Assembly (NCBI GenBank): GCA_000507305.1 | Contig: DF241111.1 | Span: forward strand, 25,068-89,067 | Reading direction: 5' to 3' | Source: Breviolum minutum Mf 1.05b.01 | Lineage: Eukaryota > Sar > Dinophyceae > Suessiales > Symbiodiniaceae | Length of the DNA stretch: 64,000 bases | In this document: positions 1 to 12,800 of the stretch, piece after piece | How the letters are laid out: each line of letters starts with the position of its first letter | Numbering within the stretch: the stretch's first letter is position 1 | Translations under genes and position numbers: made by a program | The notes under the pieces: model-generated | The model's database searches: none | The model's input: the letters and a program-made list of their open reading frames with translations, nothing else | What the model was told of the DNA's origin: nothing

Positions 1-392
1 GTTTTTTCTCGCCAAAATTGGAAATGTTGGATGATGTTCCGGTTCACCTGATTTTTTTCAGATTAGGTTAAAATCACCAAGTTTGCGATATGAGATGCAT
101 TTGCCTGGTGCCTTCAATGTACCAGGTACAGCCATGTACTACAATGCATCATATCGATTCATCTTCGAATTAGGTACCTCAATCTTTTTCATACTTAGTA
201 AAGTGAATCATTTCCAACAAGTTTTGATGTTTGCACTTTTTGCCTCCTAATTTTGAGGTCCTTCCCCCTCCAGTTTATCACCGTTTCCACAGTTTATCAC
301 AGCAGTTTTCGGGGCGAATCTCCGAATCGTGCTTCCTTCATAGGTGCCTCTACCTGAGTATACCCAACGCAGAGTGACGTTCCTATGCCCAG

Positions 393-520
393 AGCAATGA
401 AAAAAGGGCCCTTGGTTGTTTAGGGGATGAAAAACTACCCGGTATATAGGGTTTATAATAAACCACTATAAGGATCCCAGGATCCCTATCCAAACAACCA
501 GTATATGTTGAGATCCAGGG
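393..520. mobile_element. AGCAATGAAAAA element
   Basis: GAGCAATGAAAAAAGGGCCC, TTGGTTGTTTAGGGGATGAA, ACTACCCGGTATATAGGG and AGGATCCCTATCCAAACAAC. The same blocks recur near 3556-3668, 8147-8300, 23550-23690, 29941-30115, 45350-45455 and 60248-60385, in both orientations. Confidence 0.6.
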
Positions 521-1121
521 AGATGGAAAGCTGGTATTTGAATGCTACCAGTAGTTGTGCGGTTAGGTTTGGTTTTGGAGATTACTTGAGGTACACTTGA
601 GATATCTAAGATTCCCCAAGAAAAGTTTTAAATATCGCTGGGTGCTAAGTGCGTATGTTTGTTTCAACAGTTGAAGTTGGAATGATCTTTATGTTGGGTG
701 TCTTGACAAAATGGATGAAAAACAAGATTATTTGATAGTCTATATGGCTTCTTGTTTTGGTTCCTCTGAGGTATCCTGATAGATCTTTTGTGGATTTTGA
801 TGAATCCACGCTCTGTTTGTCCGAGATCCACGCTGGAAATAAAACACATTATTTTGGTGTCAAATCGCAGTCACTAATCCACACATCATATCCAAGTTGA
901 TCATGGAGTTTTTAAGTCAAAAAAGTTGCTGGCTTCCCAACTGAATTTGGAATTCTTTGTGACCGTTGTGGGGATGGTGAAAACGTGACCCGAACTCAAA
1001 GGTTAAGTCTTGACCTCCAAGTCCGGGGTCCGGGATAGAAAGGTCACGACTTGAATCACGAAGTTTTTAGAATTAATTATTCGATATTTGCTTATATGTA
1101 CAGGTTTTCCGCACCTGATTT

Positions 1122-1222
1122 ATCAAACCCATAGCATCCATGTATGGTATATTTACCTACATTTACCCAAAAGATCAAGCAAATGGAGGTAAATATACCA
1201 TACAGGGATGCTATGGGTTTGA
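1122..1222. mobile_element. Fold-back element (GGTATATTTACCTACATTTACC)
   Basis: The arms TCAAACCCATAGCATCC and GGATGCTATGGGTTTGA are exact reverse complements. Inside them TATGGTATATTTACCTAC pairs with GGTAAATATACCATA, leaving a loop of about 25 bases. The core recurs at 9622, 51862, 57646 and 63343. Confidence 0.75.
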
Positions 1223-2466
1223 ATTGTTTTGTACTTGTAACATTGATTCCGAAAAAATCGGTCGTTCAACTCCCAATGCTATTTTTCTGAAAGTGTTTCC
1301 CCAAGCTCCAAACCAACCAGACAATTCCTTGAAAAACTTTTTGTAAAAGCATCTTTGAAATTCCTTGTTGCAATAAATACATCCTTTGATTCCCTCCAAG
1401 TTTGGTACTTATGTGATTGATTTAGTAAACCCACCCCTCCAAAAAAAACAGCAAGTAAAGTCTGTTGAGGTAAAAAAAACATCAGGGAAAATCCATCAAT
1501 TCAAATCCTTCACCCCCCAACAAAAATGGCGGCTGCCAAGGTGGTGGGACCGTAAGCCACCTTTGCCTTTTGAACTTCAGATCCAATCAAGATCCAAGGA
1601 ACATCCCGGGTGAAATGGAGTTCAAGAGCAACGTTGCGACATTTAGATATGATATATTTAGTTATTTAGATCAGTGATATTAGCAGAAAGTCGAAAAAAA
1701 ACAAGATCGGTTTAGTAAGGTGGCTCTATAAAAGGCCCAAGAGATATTATTCATTTAGACATTTAGATATATTTAAGGATAGTTTATAAGCTACAGTCCA
1801 AGTACTAACTTCTTGTCACATCCTACTTTTTGTTGGGGCCGTTCCAAAAAAAATACAAAACTGACAGATCCTCCTTCCGCCCTTGTCTTTCCTGTTTTTG
1901 AGAGGCACCGATTGGTGTTTCACGGCAGCTGGAAATAACGGAAACCAATTGACTTGGATCCTTCCAGTTTGGCTTCCAAGGATGACATCAACGTCCAATC
2001 TGAGCAAAGCGAACACAAATTCACGCCGTTTTTTAACAACACCCCAAATGGTTTACTGTAGGATCCGGGAATCCCCCCACCCATTTGTTTTTCATAATTC
2101 AGGTTTAGGAATAATAGTAAGTTGGCCAGATCAATGGTGTGATTTGCAAAACCGTATATATCATCATAGTTTGGTTGTTTGAATTCGAGCTCTAGACGGC
2201 TTACATGTTTCTGAAAATTGAAGTGATATGGCTATGCCCCGACATGTTTGAGTAACATTGCGGTGATACTGTATGAAGAGAACGGCTGAATCACGTTTCA
2301 CGATCCACGATCCCAACAAGATGATTAAGAGGACAATATGAGACCCAAAAGGCACCATGTAACCGGCCTGGCATTTTTGGGTGCTGACAATTTTCCATGG
2401 TGAAACCATCCGAGATGTGTTTGGTTTCTTAGGGGCGCACCCCCCATCCTCAACATCCGACCGCAG

Positions 2467-2552
2467 GACCGCGTGCGAATCTTTGATCCGCGTTTTCTCT
2501 ATTTACAGCGCATCATCAAGGAGTCACGGGAGGGGTTGTTGGGAGAGAGATG
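2467..2552 (+). CDS. Exon: DRVRIFDPRFLYLQRIIKES
   Basis: Acceptor GACCGCAG|GACC. The frame reads DRVRIFDPRFLYLQRIIKES then REGLLGER, a helix-like mix of charged and hydrophobic residues. The end at TG|GCAACA is a GC donor, chosen because it keeps phase with the next exon. A CAA trinucleotide run follows immediately. Confidence 0.5.
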
Positions 2553-5500
2553 GCAACAACAACAACAACAACAAGGAACAAACAATCACTGTGGCCCCGT
2601 CCTTCTTCTTTGTTTCTACCTTATTCTACAAACAAAGACTGTGGCCCCGTTGTTGTTCTCACCCCCNAACAACAACATTTTCCATCATCATCATCATCAT
2701 CATCATCATCGTCGTCGTCGTCGTCATCATCATCATCATTTATCATATATTTATATATATCATCATATTTCATCAAGCAACATTATGGAACCCTGAATTC
2801 GGAATCTTGAAGTCGAGAATTTCCCAGGCCCGACGAGAGCGCCGAAAGGCCAAAGCTGCCGAATGGACCGAGGAGCGGAAGAAGATCTTGCAAGACAGGC
2901 TCAGATTCCTCAGAGTTTTTTTGGGGGGCAACATCACACCGTGAAGATTCTTGACTTCGGCATTCCGGGAAGTAGTGAATTTATTTGACTTCTAGTCACT
3001 TCCATACCTTAAAAAAAGTAGTCTCAAAGCATATTTCTTTTTCATTGGCTGATTTCAATCATCTTGGAATGGGTTTAATGCTATCTCTTGTCAAAACCGC
3101 ACATGTCATGTTTTGTTTGTAAAGAAACTCCGTTGTTTATATTTGCACCTAAGATGTATGTCCCCAACAAACAGTTTCCCGGTAGATTCCACTTGGACCT
3201 TAGGGAAGAAAAGAAGAAGGACCGACAGCAACAAGCATTGCAGGCGCGAAACATGTTAGTTTCGGGCAGAGGAAAAAGGTAGGGAAATGAGTAAGAGAAG
3301 TTCCTTATTGATAAATAAATCCAGGTTAGATGAAAACATGTGTCATCGTCTCAGTTACGACTAGTACTCAGTTTGTTCATGTGTGTTGTGTTTTGAACTA
3401 AGTTTTGATATGGGAGGTTATACTGATGGATTTTTGTTATCGGAGATTCGCAATTTGCTAGGAGAGCGTACATTTTATTTGGAGGCTCTTAATCTTGAGA
3501 TACCCCTAAATGAGCCATGAAAAACAACTGTTGACATTTGATTGAATCCTGGTTGTTTACTAAGGATCCTTATTTCATGGTTAAATCATTGGTATAACCC
3601 CCACAAAACTTCGTAGTATAGTACCTACATATAATATATACCCTAAGCAGGTCTTTTTTTTCATTGCTCAAATATACCTATCGTTGATAACGTGGGAATC
3701 AATATACCGCACCTGGGATTCTGACCGTCGCAGGATGACATGTCTCTTTTTGGTCGGATCCCACCTTCACTTTCTACTGTTACTATGGGGGGGGGGGGTA
3801 GATCCAAATGATCCTGGCCACACATCACATCAACGTGTATACTTTATGTTTTTTCCTTACTTGGAGAAAAAGGAGCCAAATTGACCTGCGTATTTTTTCA
3901 ACTGGGTTGGTTGATAGTGTGGGAATCATTACCCAACACACTTCCATTTTTTTTCTACTTGGAAAGCTGTGAACTCAAAGGCGGTCTCTGGAGCACATTG
4001 CGGAGGTTTGTTGGGAAGCACCTTGGAGGAAAAGAAGATGGAGAGAAATGCTTCCTTGGAAATGCAAAAAACAACTAGGTGGTGGTTTCAAATATTATTT
4101 ATGTTCACCCCTAATTCAGGGAGGAAGATTCTCATTTTGGCTATTTTTTCAACTGGCTTCAAACCACCAACTAGTAACTAGATAAATCATGTTGAAATTG
4201 AGAAGAAAAAAAACGTGTTTATTTGTCATAGTGCATACTGTTGATGGTTCAGAAATCCCAAACAACCACCTGGGATGTATAGCACCTTGTAAACAATGGG
4301 ATAAGCTACCAACCTCAACTGGTGATCGCCGGATGTCTTCCATCAACAGTAATTACCATATCTTGTGACAAAAATAAAAGGTGGATGGAAATATGTGGCA
4401 GCATGTTTTCTTGCATTTTTTGATCCTCGGATAAATTTGTGGCACAATTCCCTTTAACCTCAAAAAGAACAAACGTACATGTGTTTGGTTGCTGTGAATA
4501 TTAGCAATGTTTTAATTCTACGCGGATCGCAGGAGAAATGATCCAGTTTCATGAATGTTCTTCAAATTGAGTAGTGACCAAAGCCCTAGGTATTTGATGG
4601 TACAGTATTTGCTGTATATAGGGGATTATACTACCCTGTTAAAACAAACTACCAACTAGAAAAGAAGGAATCATGTCATAGGCCCTAGGCCATGAAAGAT
4701 CTTCACCGACAAGAGTGCTCACCCTTTCGCTACTAAGACCTGGGCTATTTACTGCCAGACAAGCGCCGCTCGCTCTCATGAAAACACGTAGGGCCCGTTT
4801 CACTGCTTTAAAACTCCTTCCGCGAATGAAGAAAAGTTGTGGGGTGGGGGGGCAAGAGGTGGAGAAGGTCTCTAGAAAACTCTGGAAAAAGATCCCATGA
4901 TTTCATGATTCAAAAAGTTCCAAAGCCACTAAAGTGAAAGAGAAATGCCCTGCACTACAGTCTTTTCTGATACAGGCTGTGATTTATTTCCTTTTTGCAA
5001 GAGTGATGAGATGTCCACATTTTCTGCAAAGCGCAGTTGCGATTGAAATTGACCATTGGGTGAGTATGGCATTATGTGTCGATATGTGTTGTATCCGTTT
5101 GCACCAAGGGGTTAAGCAATGATGATGAGATGAGGACGCCTCAGTCATTGGTGTGGTTTTATTGGTGTGAATTTTACTTGGAGTGGCTTGACAATTACAT
5201 CATTTCGCAATATGTCTCATCCAATATCACTCAGATCAGTCCATGCATTATATTATTATATGCAGATTTAGGATATACTCCATATATACAAACAAATAGC
5301 ACATGCTACAAATAGGTCTATATAAAATATGATATCAATTATATGTATGATTTATATAGAGCTGTATGAATATAATATATGTACAGTACAAGTTATGTAT
5401 TTCCCTGGGTTTTGACCCCCTTCCTAGTAACAGTGGCAAACACGAAGCCCCGCAGGTGCCACCACCGACTCCCAACCACGTTCTGCGACGCCGCGTTTCT

Positions 5501-8500
5501 TGGGTCGAAAGCGAGCTGACCGTCGGTGGGTGTTGGAAGATGACTTCAAAGAAGACATATTTTTGGGATGAAAAACAATTTCAAATCCGAAGTGGTTGTT
5601 TAATGTATAGTAAAGTGTATTTGTTTTTTTAATACGTTGTTTAAGAAAACAAAAATGCTAAATGGAATTCTTTTGATCTGAGAGTCTGAGAATTTCCTCT
5701 GAAAACGTCAGTATAAGCGACCAAGCTTCACCCAAAACTAAAGTCCCAAAAGATTTACAGTTACAAATGCTGGATTACACCCCTGAAGTTTAACATGGAA
5801 CCTGAAAATCAAGCAATGGAAAAGGGAGATTCCTTTTGGAAACCATCATTTTTCAGGTTCCAGCCGTTAAACTTCAGAGGGGTGCATCCATGGCTGTGTT
5901 AGATTTTTTGGAGGGTACGAACCATCACTCTCTGGGTCGTTTTTAGGTCAGAGTTTTGCAGAAGCTTCACCGAAAAAACCGGAGGTGGGCGAGGTGTTGT
6001 TGAACATCGTGGTGGGGGTTTGGCTTCAGGTGTCCAGAAATCTCCAACAGGACCCACTGAACGGACCCCTCAACCTGAGTATCTAATAGCTCTAGCAACT
6101 TACCTAGGGGTCCGTTGGTAAGGTCCCATTCAATTTTTGATGGATGGTGGTATTTTTTTGTTTGATGTCATTTTTTAATTGAAAACAGAACTCCGAAGAA
6201 TGATGGAATTTTGGGAAAATCTGATCGATCGGTGATGGGTGTCAGATATTTTGTCCGTGATACTTTACCCAAATATTCCATGCAAAAGATTTGATCCAAC
6301 TTGACCTTCGCATATTTTATGAGTTGTGTTGAAAGTTGAAACCACCAACATATAGTGATAATCGTTCTTTTTTGGCTTAGGGATTCTTTATCTCCACCTT
6401 TCACTTATGATCTCTGACTATGACGGGGTTGTATGCTGCCAGTATGCAGGCAGCCAGCCAGTGGCAAGTTTGAAGGGATTTTGCTTTAGGGATCCCTTTG
6501 GGTCACTGGAATCCTCAACGGCTCAACCCCAATGGATGCACAAATATTCAGCGCTATGGGCCGTTTTTGTGTTTGCTACGAATGTTTTGCAGGTATTTTT
6601 TGTTGCGGGAAAAAAAAATCCATCAAAAAGAAAATGTCCAAAAAGCTGATTCAGCGTTGAGGGAAGGTAATTGAAGAGTTGCCTAGACGATGAAATGTCG
6701 AAAAAGAGTTCCGGGACTAAGATGAACAATACATATCTTAATAGTTTGATATGTTGTAAGTACGTCTTTATTATATTCAGATGTCTATATTATCCAAGAC
6801 CTTGATGAAAATTTACGAATGTGTTTTCAGAGATATCCCAAGTTAGGTTTCTTGTTTCAAGATTTGTTCCGGACCCCATGGGAAGAACAGGGTGGAGGTG
6901 GTTTTGCCAAAAAAATGGTGCCCAGGCAGCAGCGAATCCAAGCGAATCCAAAAAGTCGACACGCTTGAGGCGAGGATTTAGGGCCCCACCTGGAGCCACC
7001 GGGAAAACAAAACGACCCCGGTTGGTGGGATGATGGCGTTCCATTGAAATATATCCTGGTTGTTGTTTAAGAAATGACGGGATTCCTTTGGGATCCGCAA
7101 ATAAATGGATGGAATTATGTTTGAAAAGAATCCTCCAGAATTTACCGTAGTGTAGTTTTTTTCATTCCCCGAAAATATGCCTTTATGCCCTAAACAGCCC
7201 CGAAGTCCCTCTTTTCATTGCTCACTTGGTTGGGTTTGGAGAGTTTGTTGAGTTTTTTTCTGGCATGGATCAATCACTGGTTTTTGTTTGGATTAAGAGA
7301 TGATACCCCGAAGGGTTGATGTAAGTTAAAAGGGGTTGTTTTACCCATTTGCTTTGTGTGATGTGATTTTCCTGTATCTAACATCAATGACTGTAGATTC
7401 GGCCCCAAAATTGGTGGTTTATGGATGGTTGCCCTGACTAAAAGGACATATTTTATGAATTTATTGCAGGTTTGACTAGTACAGAAATAGACCACCAGCC
7501 ACGGAAGTGGCATTTTAATTTTGATCTGAAAGTGTGTAGACAAAACAACTTCTATATAACTTCCACTCGACACAGGGAGAATCTTGGAGACTCTACTGAA
7601 AGTTAGATGTTTATCCTAAAGGGACCTAAGATTTACGGAGTCCTTTAGTTTGTGTTTCATGAATTTAGAGATGTTACTTTCTCTATGCCCTTTTCAAGCG
7701 GGCAATCTACCTGCTTTCCTCCGGAGATCATGGTTTTTTAGGAATCAGACATTTTCAGATAGCTGCTTCTTGATACTTTAAGTTGCATTACCCATAAAAT
7801 GTGTCTAGAATCTCGAAAGCCTCAAAATAAGGGTCTGAAACTAGCCAAAAGTCCCTGAAAATAGGCCTTTTTTTTTCAAGCCCCCTGAAGGAAATGTTCA
7901 TTTTTCCAACACATTGTTGTTTTTCATCCCTATTTGGGGAAATGATCCAATTTGACGTTCGCATATTTTTTTAAAAAGGGGTTGGTTCAACCACCAACTC
8001 CAACTGATTTTCAGTGGCTTGGAAACCCTCATAGTTTCGGGTTGGGTTGTCCACCGCCACTCAGCAGGCCATCCAGTGCACCACCTCGACGAGAGAGCGA
8101 GGTTTGGGGGATGGTTGAGTTGGATCACCAGGTGGAAACACTTTCAGCAATGAAAAACAAACCTGGTTGTTTAGTATATGCAAGGGAGTTATACTAGCTA
8201 TTTATAAGGGGGATTGTACCACCCAGTTATAAAGGGGATTATAATACCCAGTTTTTTTGGGGGATTATAATGATAAACCATTGGAATAAGGTTTCCTATT
8301 GACCATGATTTATATCACAAGTGAGTTTCTTGCCAACACGTAAGTATAGCAACACCGTGGTTTTTAACACTAATCGCTGGTTTCCAATTTTACCTACAGA
8401 AACTGCAATTCCAATTTTACCAATTGCTTTTTTGTAAATTCCACTTATGTATTATTGTTCAACTGCACTTGATGAATCCTCTCCGGCAAACCAAAAAAAG

Positions 8501-9792
8501 CTTATCCCAGATCCAGGGAACCATGTTTTTAGTAACCTGGCACCATCTTGTATTGGCGGATTACATCTTCGGTTGGAAAAAGTTAGTGCTACGCTTGATG
8601 GTTCAGAAATCTTGCACCAGTTGAGGTTGGTAGTTTATCCCACTATTTACAGGGTTTTATACATCCCAGGTGGTGCAGGATTTTAGCCATCAACAGTATT
8701 TTCCAACTTCCAGGCGGTTCCACCTGTTCCACCAGCGGTTGTGCCACGGCCGTGCCTCGGACTTGACGTTGGTGATAGGAATTTGGTACCCCTGCTACAA
8801 GAACGGCCATTCTTTGGTTGATATCCTTGTGTTAACTATGTTAACTGCTAAATCAGCAAATATGGGTTTGGGGTTATATGTTGGGGTTGTGACCCAATAC
8901 CTTATGAATCAGCAAATAAAAAGCAAAAAATGCAACTAACAATCAATAAAAAGCAACAAATACTAGAAGTTAAGAGAGGAAAGAGTCAAAAAATACAACA
9001 AACATAAGAAAACAAGTACGAAAAATTGAAAGAGTCCAGTCATTGTGGACATTTAGTCAGACCACTCAGCTCATGGCTAGCTGGACGTTGTTGACATTGA
9101 GGCCCAGGCCAAGACCGAGTAGCGCAGGCGAGCGCCAAAAAGCAGCTGCAAGTGATCTAAGTGGACTCACAACTTGCAGATTCATTACCATATACTGTTG
9201 ATGGTTCAGAAATCTGGCGGTCACCAGTTGAGGTTGGTAGTTTATCTACCATTACCAGGTGGTGGTTTCAAAAAATGTGTTGTTTTTTTTCAATTTTCGC
9301 CAAGAATTCGGGGAAGATTCCCATTTTGACTAATATTTTTCAGATGGGTTTTTCATATTCCTTCCCATACTGTCTAGAGGCAATTTATAGCGACCTTTCT
9401 CGCCGGTTGGTCACCCCAAAAGGTAGTGAAAAGTAAGGGAATCCTACCTACCCAAAAAAACATTCAGGTTAAGGATTTATAATAAATTGCCCAGATACTG
9501 TTGATGGTTCAGAAACATGGCGGTCACCAGTTGAGGTTGGTAGTTTATCTGCCATATTTTACAAGGTTTCATGTATGCCAGGTGGTTGGCCTTGGGATTT
9601 CTGAACCATCAACAGTAGGATCCATGGGACGAACGATATATTTACCTATACATGAATGGTTTCAATTTATGGCTTCCATGGAATCGGTACATATGCCATA
9701 CATTCATGGATCCTAGTGGATTTGATTTATTGAGTGTGCTAAGTTTGTGTGTTGACATAGTATATTACGGTGAGTGTCAGCATTATGATGAC

Positions 9793-9835
<43 letters not shown>

Positions 9836-12800
9836 GGCCTTGTATAGCAGAAATACTTGGTTGACAACAAACTTACTCCAACTTCGCACCAAAAGCTAAT
9901 TCTAGCATGGTAAATCCTGCTCAAAAAAGTTCATTCAGGTTCATGACAAATGATTTCATTCGATCAGGACTTGTCAAAAATTGTGGTTCCCACATCATTC
10001 AGATGTTTTTGATACATGTTTTTCTCAGCACCCGCAAAAAAAAAAAAACATCCAACGACAGTAAGAAACCAGGGGCGAAGACTTCAAGTCGAGGCGTTGT
10101 TGCGGGTTGGATTTGAAGGAAAAACCGGGAGAAACCAGGAGAACAGAATTATATACAAGAAATAAAGATTTATAGGGATCGCCTACTAAAAATGTAATGA
10201 TCCTGGCGGTGACTCTTACTGGGAGGGGCAGCATGCTAAGAAATAACGTCCCTAAACAATCCTGAGTAAATAGACCGGATATACCCGGATATACCGGTCT
10301 ATACCTAAAGCTTCCATTTTGACCAGTTGCCAATATCTTAGGTAACTAAAGACTTCTGATTGTACAGATAGGGGAGCTGGAAGATCAGGGTTTCTTTCCT
10401 GTAAGTACAGTCGTTTGGCAGTGGTCTTCCTGCTGAGCCCCTGCATTTGGCGCGCATGGGTCTTATCTTTTCAACGTTACACGTTCCCCCTTGGGAACTT
10501 GTCAAGAGTTCCTGGAAGGATTCTCCCTGAACACTGGGGAAAGTGCTGATGCCAGGTGTCAGGTTTGGAAGGTTTGTTGTGATTTTAAGGTTCAAATAGA
10601 ATGATTGATATTGATTGATTGCTCTATATAGAAGTCATGTTTGCAACAAAGACTGAAACTCAAATTGAAAGTCCAACCAAGAATAGATTGAAAGTTTTGG
10701 AAGATTCAAGTGAGCAATTCTTATTTGTGGATCCTCCAAAAGACTTCAAAAAATGGATGTCAAGGGCTCAAGGGGGTGTATTTCCCTACACCATCCCAGC
10801 AGCCCAAGCCCATCGAGCACTCAGGAGCTACTTCAACTGCAACTCCCATGGGAAAGGCGGGGCAGAAACCTAGGCCATCTAGGCCATGATATACCCCCTT
10901 GGAACCTGAAAATGATGGATTTCAGTCTCCAAGATCGGACGGAATCTCCTTTTCCAGGGGAGAATTTTTTTTAACATGTGAACCATGGAAAAACTCCAGG
11001 GAGAGGGTAAACAAAAATTGCAGGTTTTTTTGGGCAGTCTCCGATACAACTATTTGGAAAACCCGAAGTTTTGCACCGTTTGAGTTGAGTTTTTTTGTGG
11101 GGTCTTGACTTAAATGTAGCCAATTTAAAAGTTGGGTCTTAAGTTGGCTGGTTTCAACAAGACAACATGAGTTCACCCCCTCCTATTTGGGGGAAGATGA
11201 GTGGTTATTTCATTGGATTGGTGCCTTTACACCACCAATCCAGAGAGTCGATCAGTTGTTTTTTTTGGCTACCAAAATCACAAGATATCTCCGTTGATTT
11301 CAACAAGACAATTAGCATCTATTAGCCAGGCAAACTTGTGGTAGTTGTTGTTTTAACATGAAGTCTCACCCTTCAAAACACCAATAAGTTTAGGAACTTG
11401 CGTGTAAGCAAGATGTTAAACTGGGTGGAGTTTTCGGGGATATGGGTGGTGAGGTCGGTTTATGATCATCTTAGAGGCATCTGATTATGTTACGAGTCAC
11501 TTTGTGTTTGCGTGAGTGTTTTTTCACAACTTGTTTTTTTCTGGGAGTAGCAGATGTGTATTCTTGTTTCTCGTCAAAAGCCGCAAAAGCCTCCTTCAGT
11601 TTGCCCAAAGTGTTTTTTAGAATCTTTCGGAACTCGAATTCTGCACGGGTTTGCAGTATACTTTGAGAGTAGATGCACAGGAACTACACCCCTGTAATAT
11701 CGACGTGGATCTACCCAAAGCTAAGCAAAGCATGGGCAATGTACATACAACTACTCGTAGTTTATAGCGCCATCTTTTTTAATCATTTTGTAGTGCTGAA
11801 AGTATCCAGGATTTATTTGGATATCAACAACTCCCCAGTGTGACATGTCGAGTTTTCATGATCCGTCAGGAAGCTGGAGAGAAAGCAGAGAAGTGTCCTC
11901 GATGGGAGGTTGGGTACAAACGAAAGTAAAATGATGTTTTGATATCAGACCCAATCATGTTACCCTCTGGTGAACTAACATAACAAGCTGGAATATCCCC
12001 ATGTGTTTTACAAAATTACATCTTCAAAGGGTCCATGTTCCATCGCTATGTTCGTTTAAGGGAGTGTACTTTCTGGCTTCTGGAATATGTCCAACTCCAA
12101 ATGGGAAACCCTGCACGACCATGCACCACTTCTGAAGCGCCGTTGGTTCACCACGGTAGTGGTTTTAAACGCGAAGAATGAGCGACAGATGGACTCGCTT
12201 TCCAATGGCGAATGTATGCCTTAAGCAAGCATCAAGTGCCAGGTGGTTCAAAGTGACCTTTTCATCCCCTAGTTGGGGGGCACTTAACCATTTAAAAGGG
12301 TCACTTAACCATCCCAAAAGGGTCAAAAAGAATTGCCAGGGGAGTGTGTGTGTGTGTGTGTATGTGTGTGTGTGTGTGTGTCAAAAGATTGAATTCACAG
12401 TCAAATCTTGAAACACAACATGTTTCTATCAGAAGTTCTATGGTCAACATGCTCATGCAGTCTTTCTCGAACCTAATTGGGTGAACCCAACGTTGATGGC
12501 GTTTGCACTGGGGAGAAATCTCTAATTTTGCCTATATGGTTTCCTACCATTCCCCTAAACCTTTCCCTAAGAAAAATGTAAGATTTCCCGGGAATACCCC
12601 CTCCTTCAGGATGTGAATGCAGAGCCTGACGCGGAGCCGGATACCGAGGCTGGGAGAAGTGGCATATACAGTCAGGAGATAATTGGATGTACCCCTACCA
12701 ACGGTCCCCCCATGCGAAATCCCTGTATAGGCCCAAAGGCCCTATATAGTTGGTATTTATGGGTTATAATTATCCCCAAGAATCCCTACAGAACACAATA

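Larger units (their letters stand above)
1..2466. other. Non-coding left flank
   Basis: No convincing exon. Contains an AGCAATGAAAAA element (393-520) and the fold-back element at 1122-1222; the rest is unassigned. Confidence 0.5.

Noticed and set aside
2530-2796. Poly-Gln, poly-His or poly-Ser proteins around 2560-2760
   Set aside because: These are translations of CAA and CAT repeats in an intron; the true exons end before them and resume at 2828.
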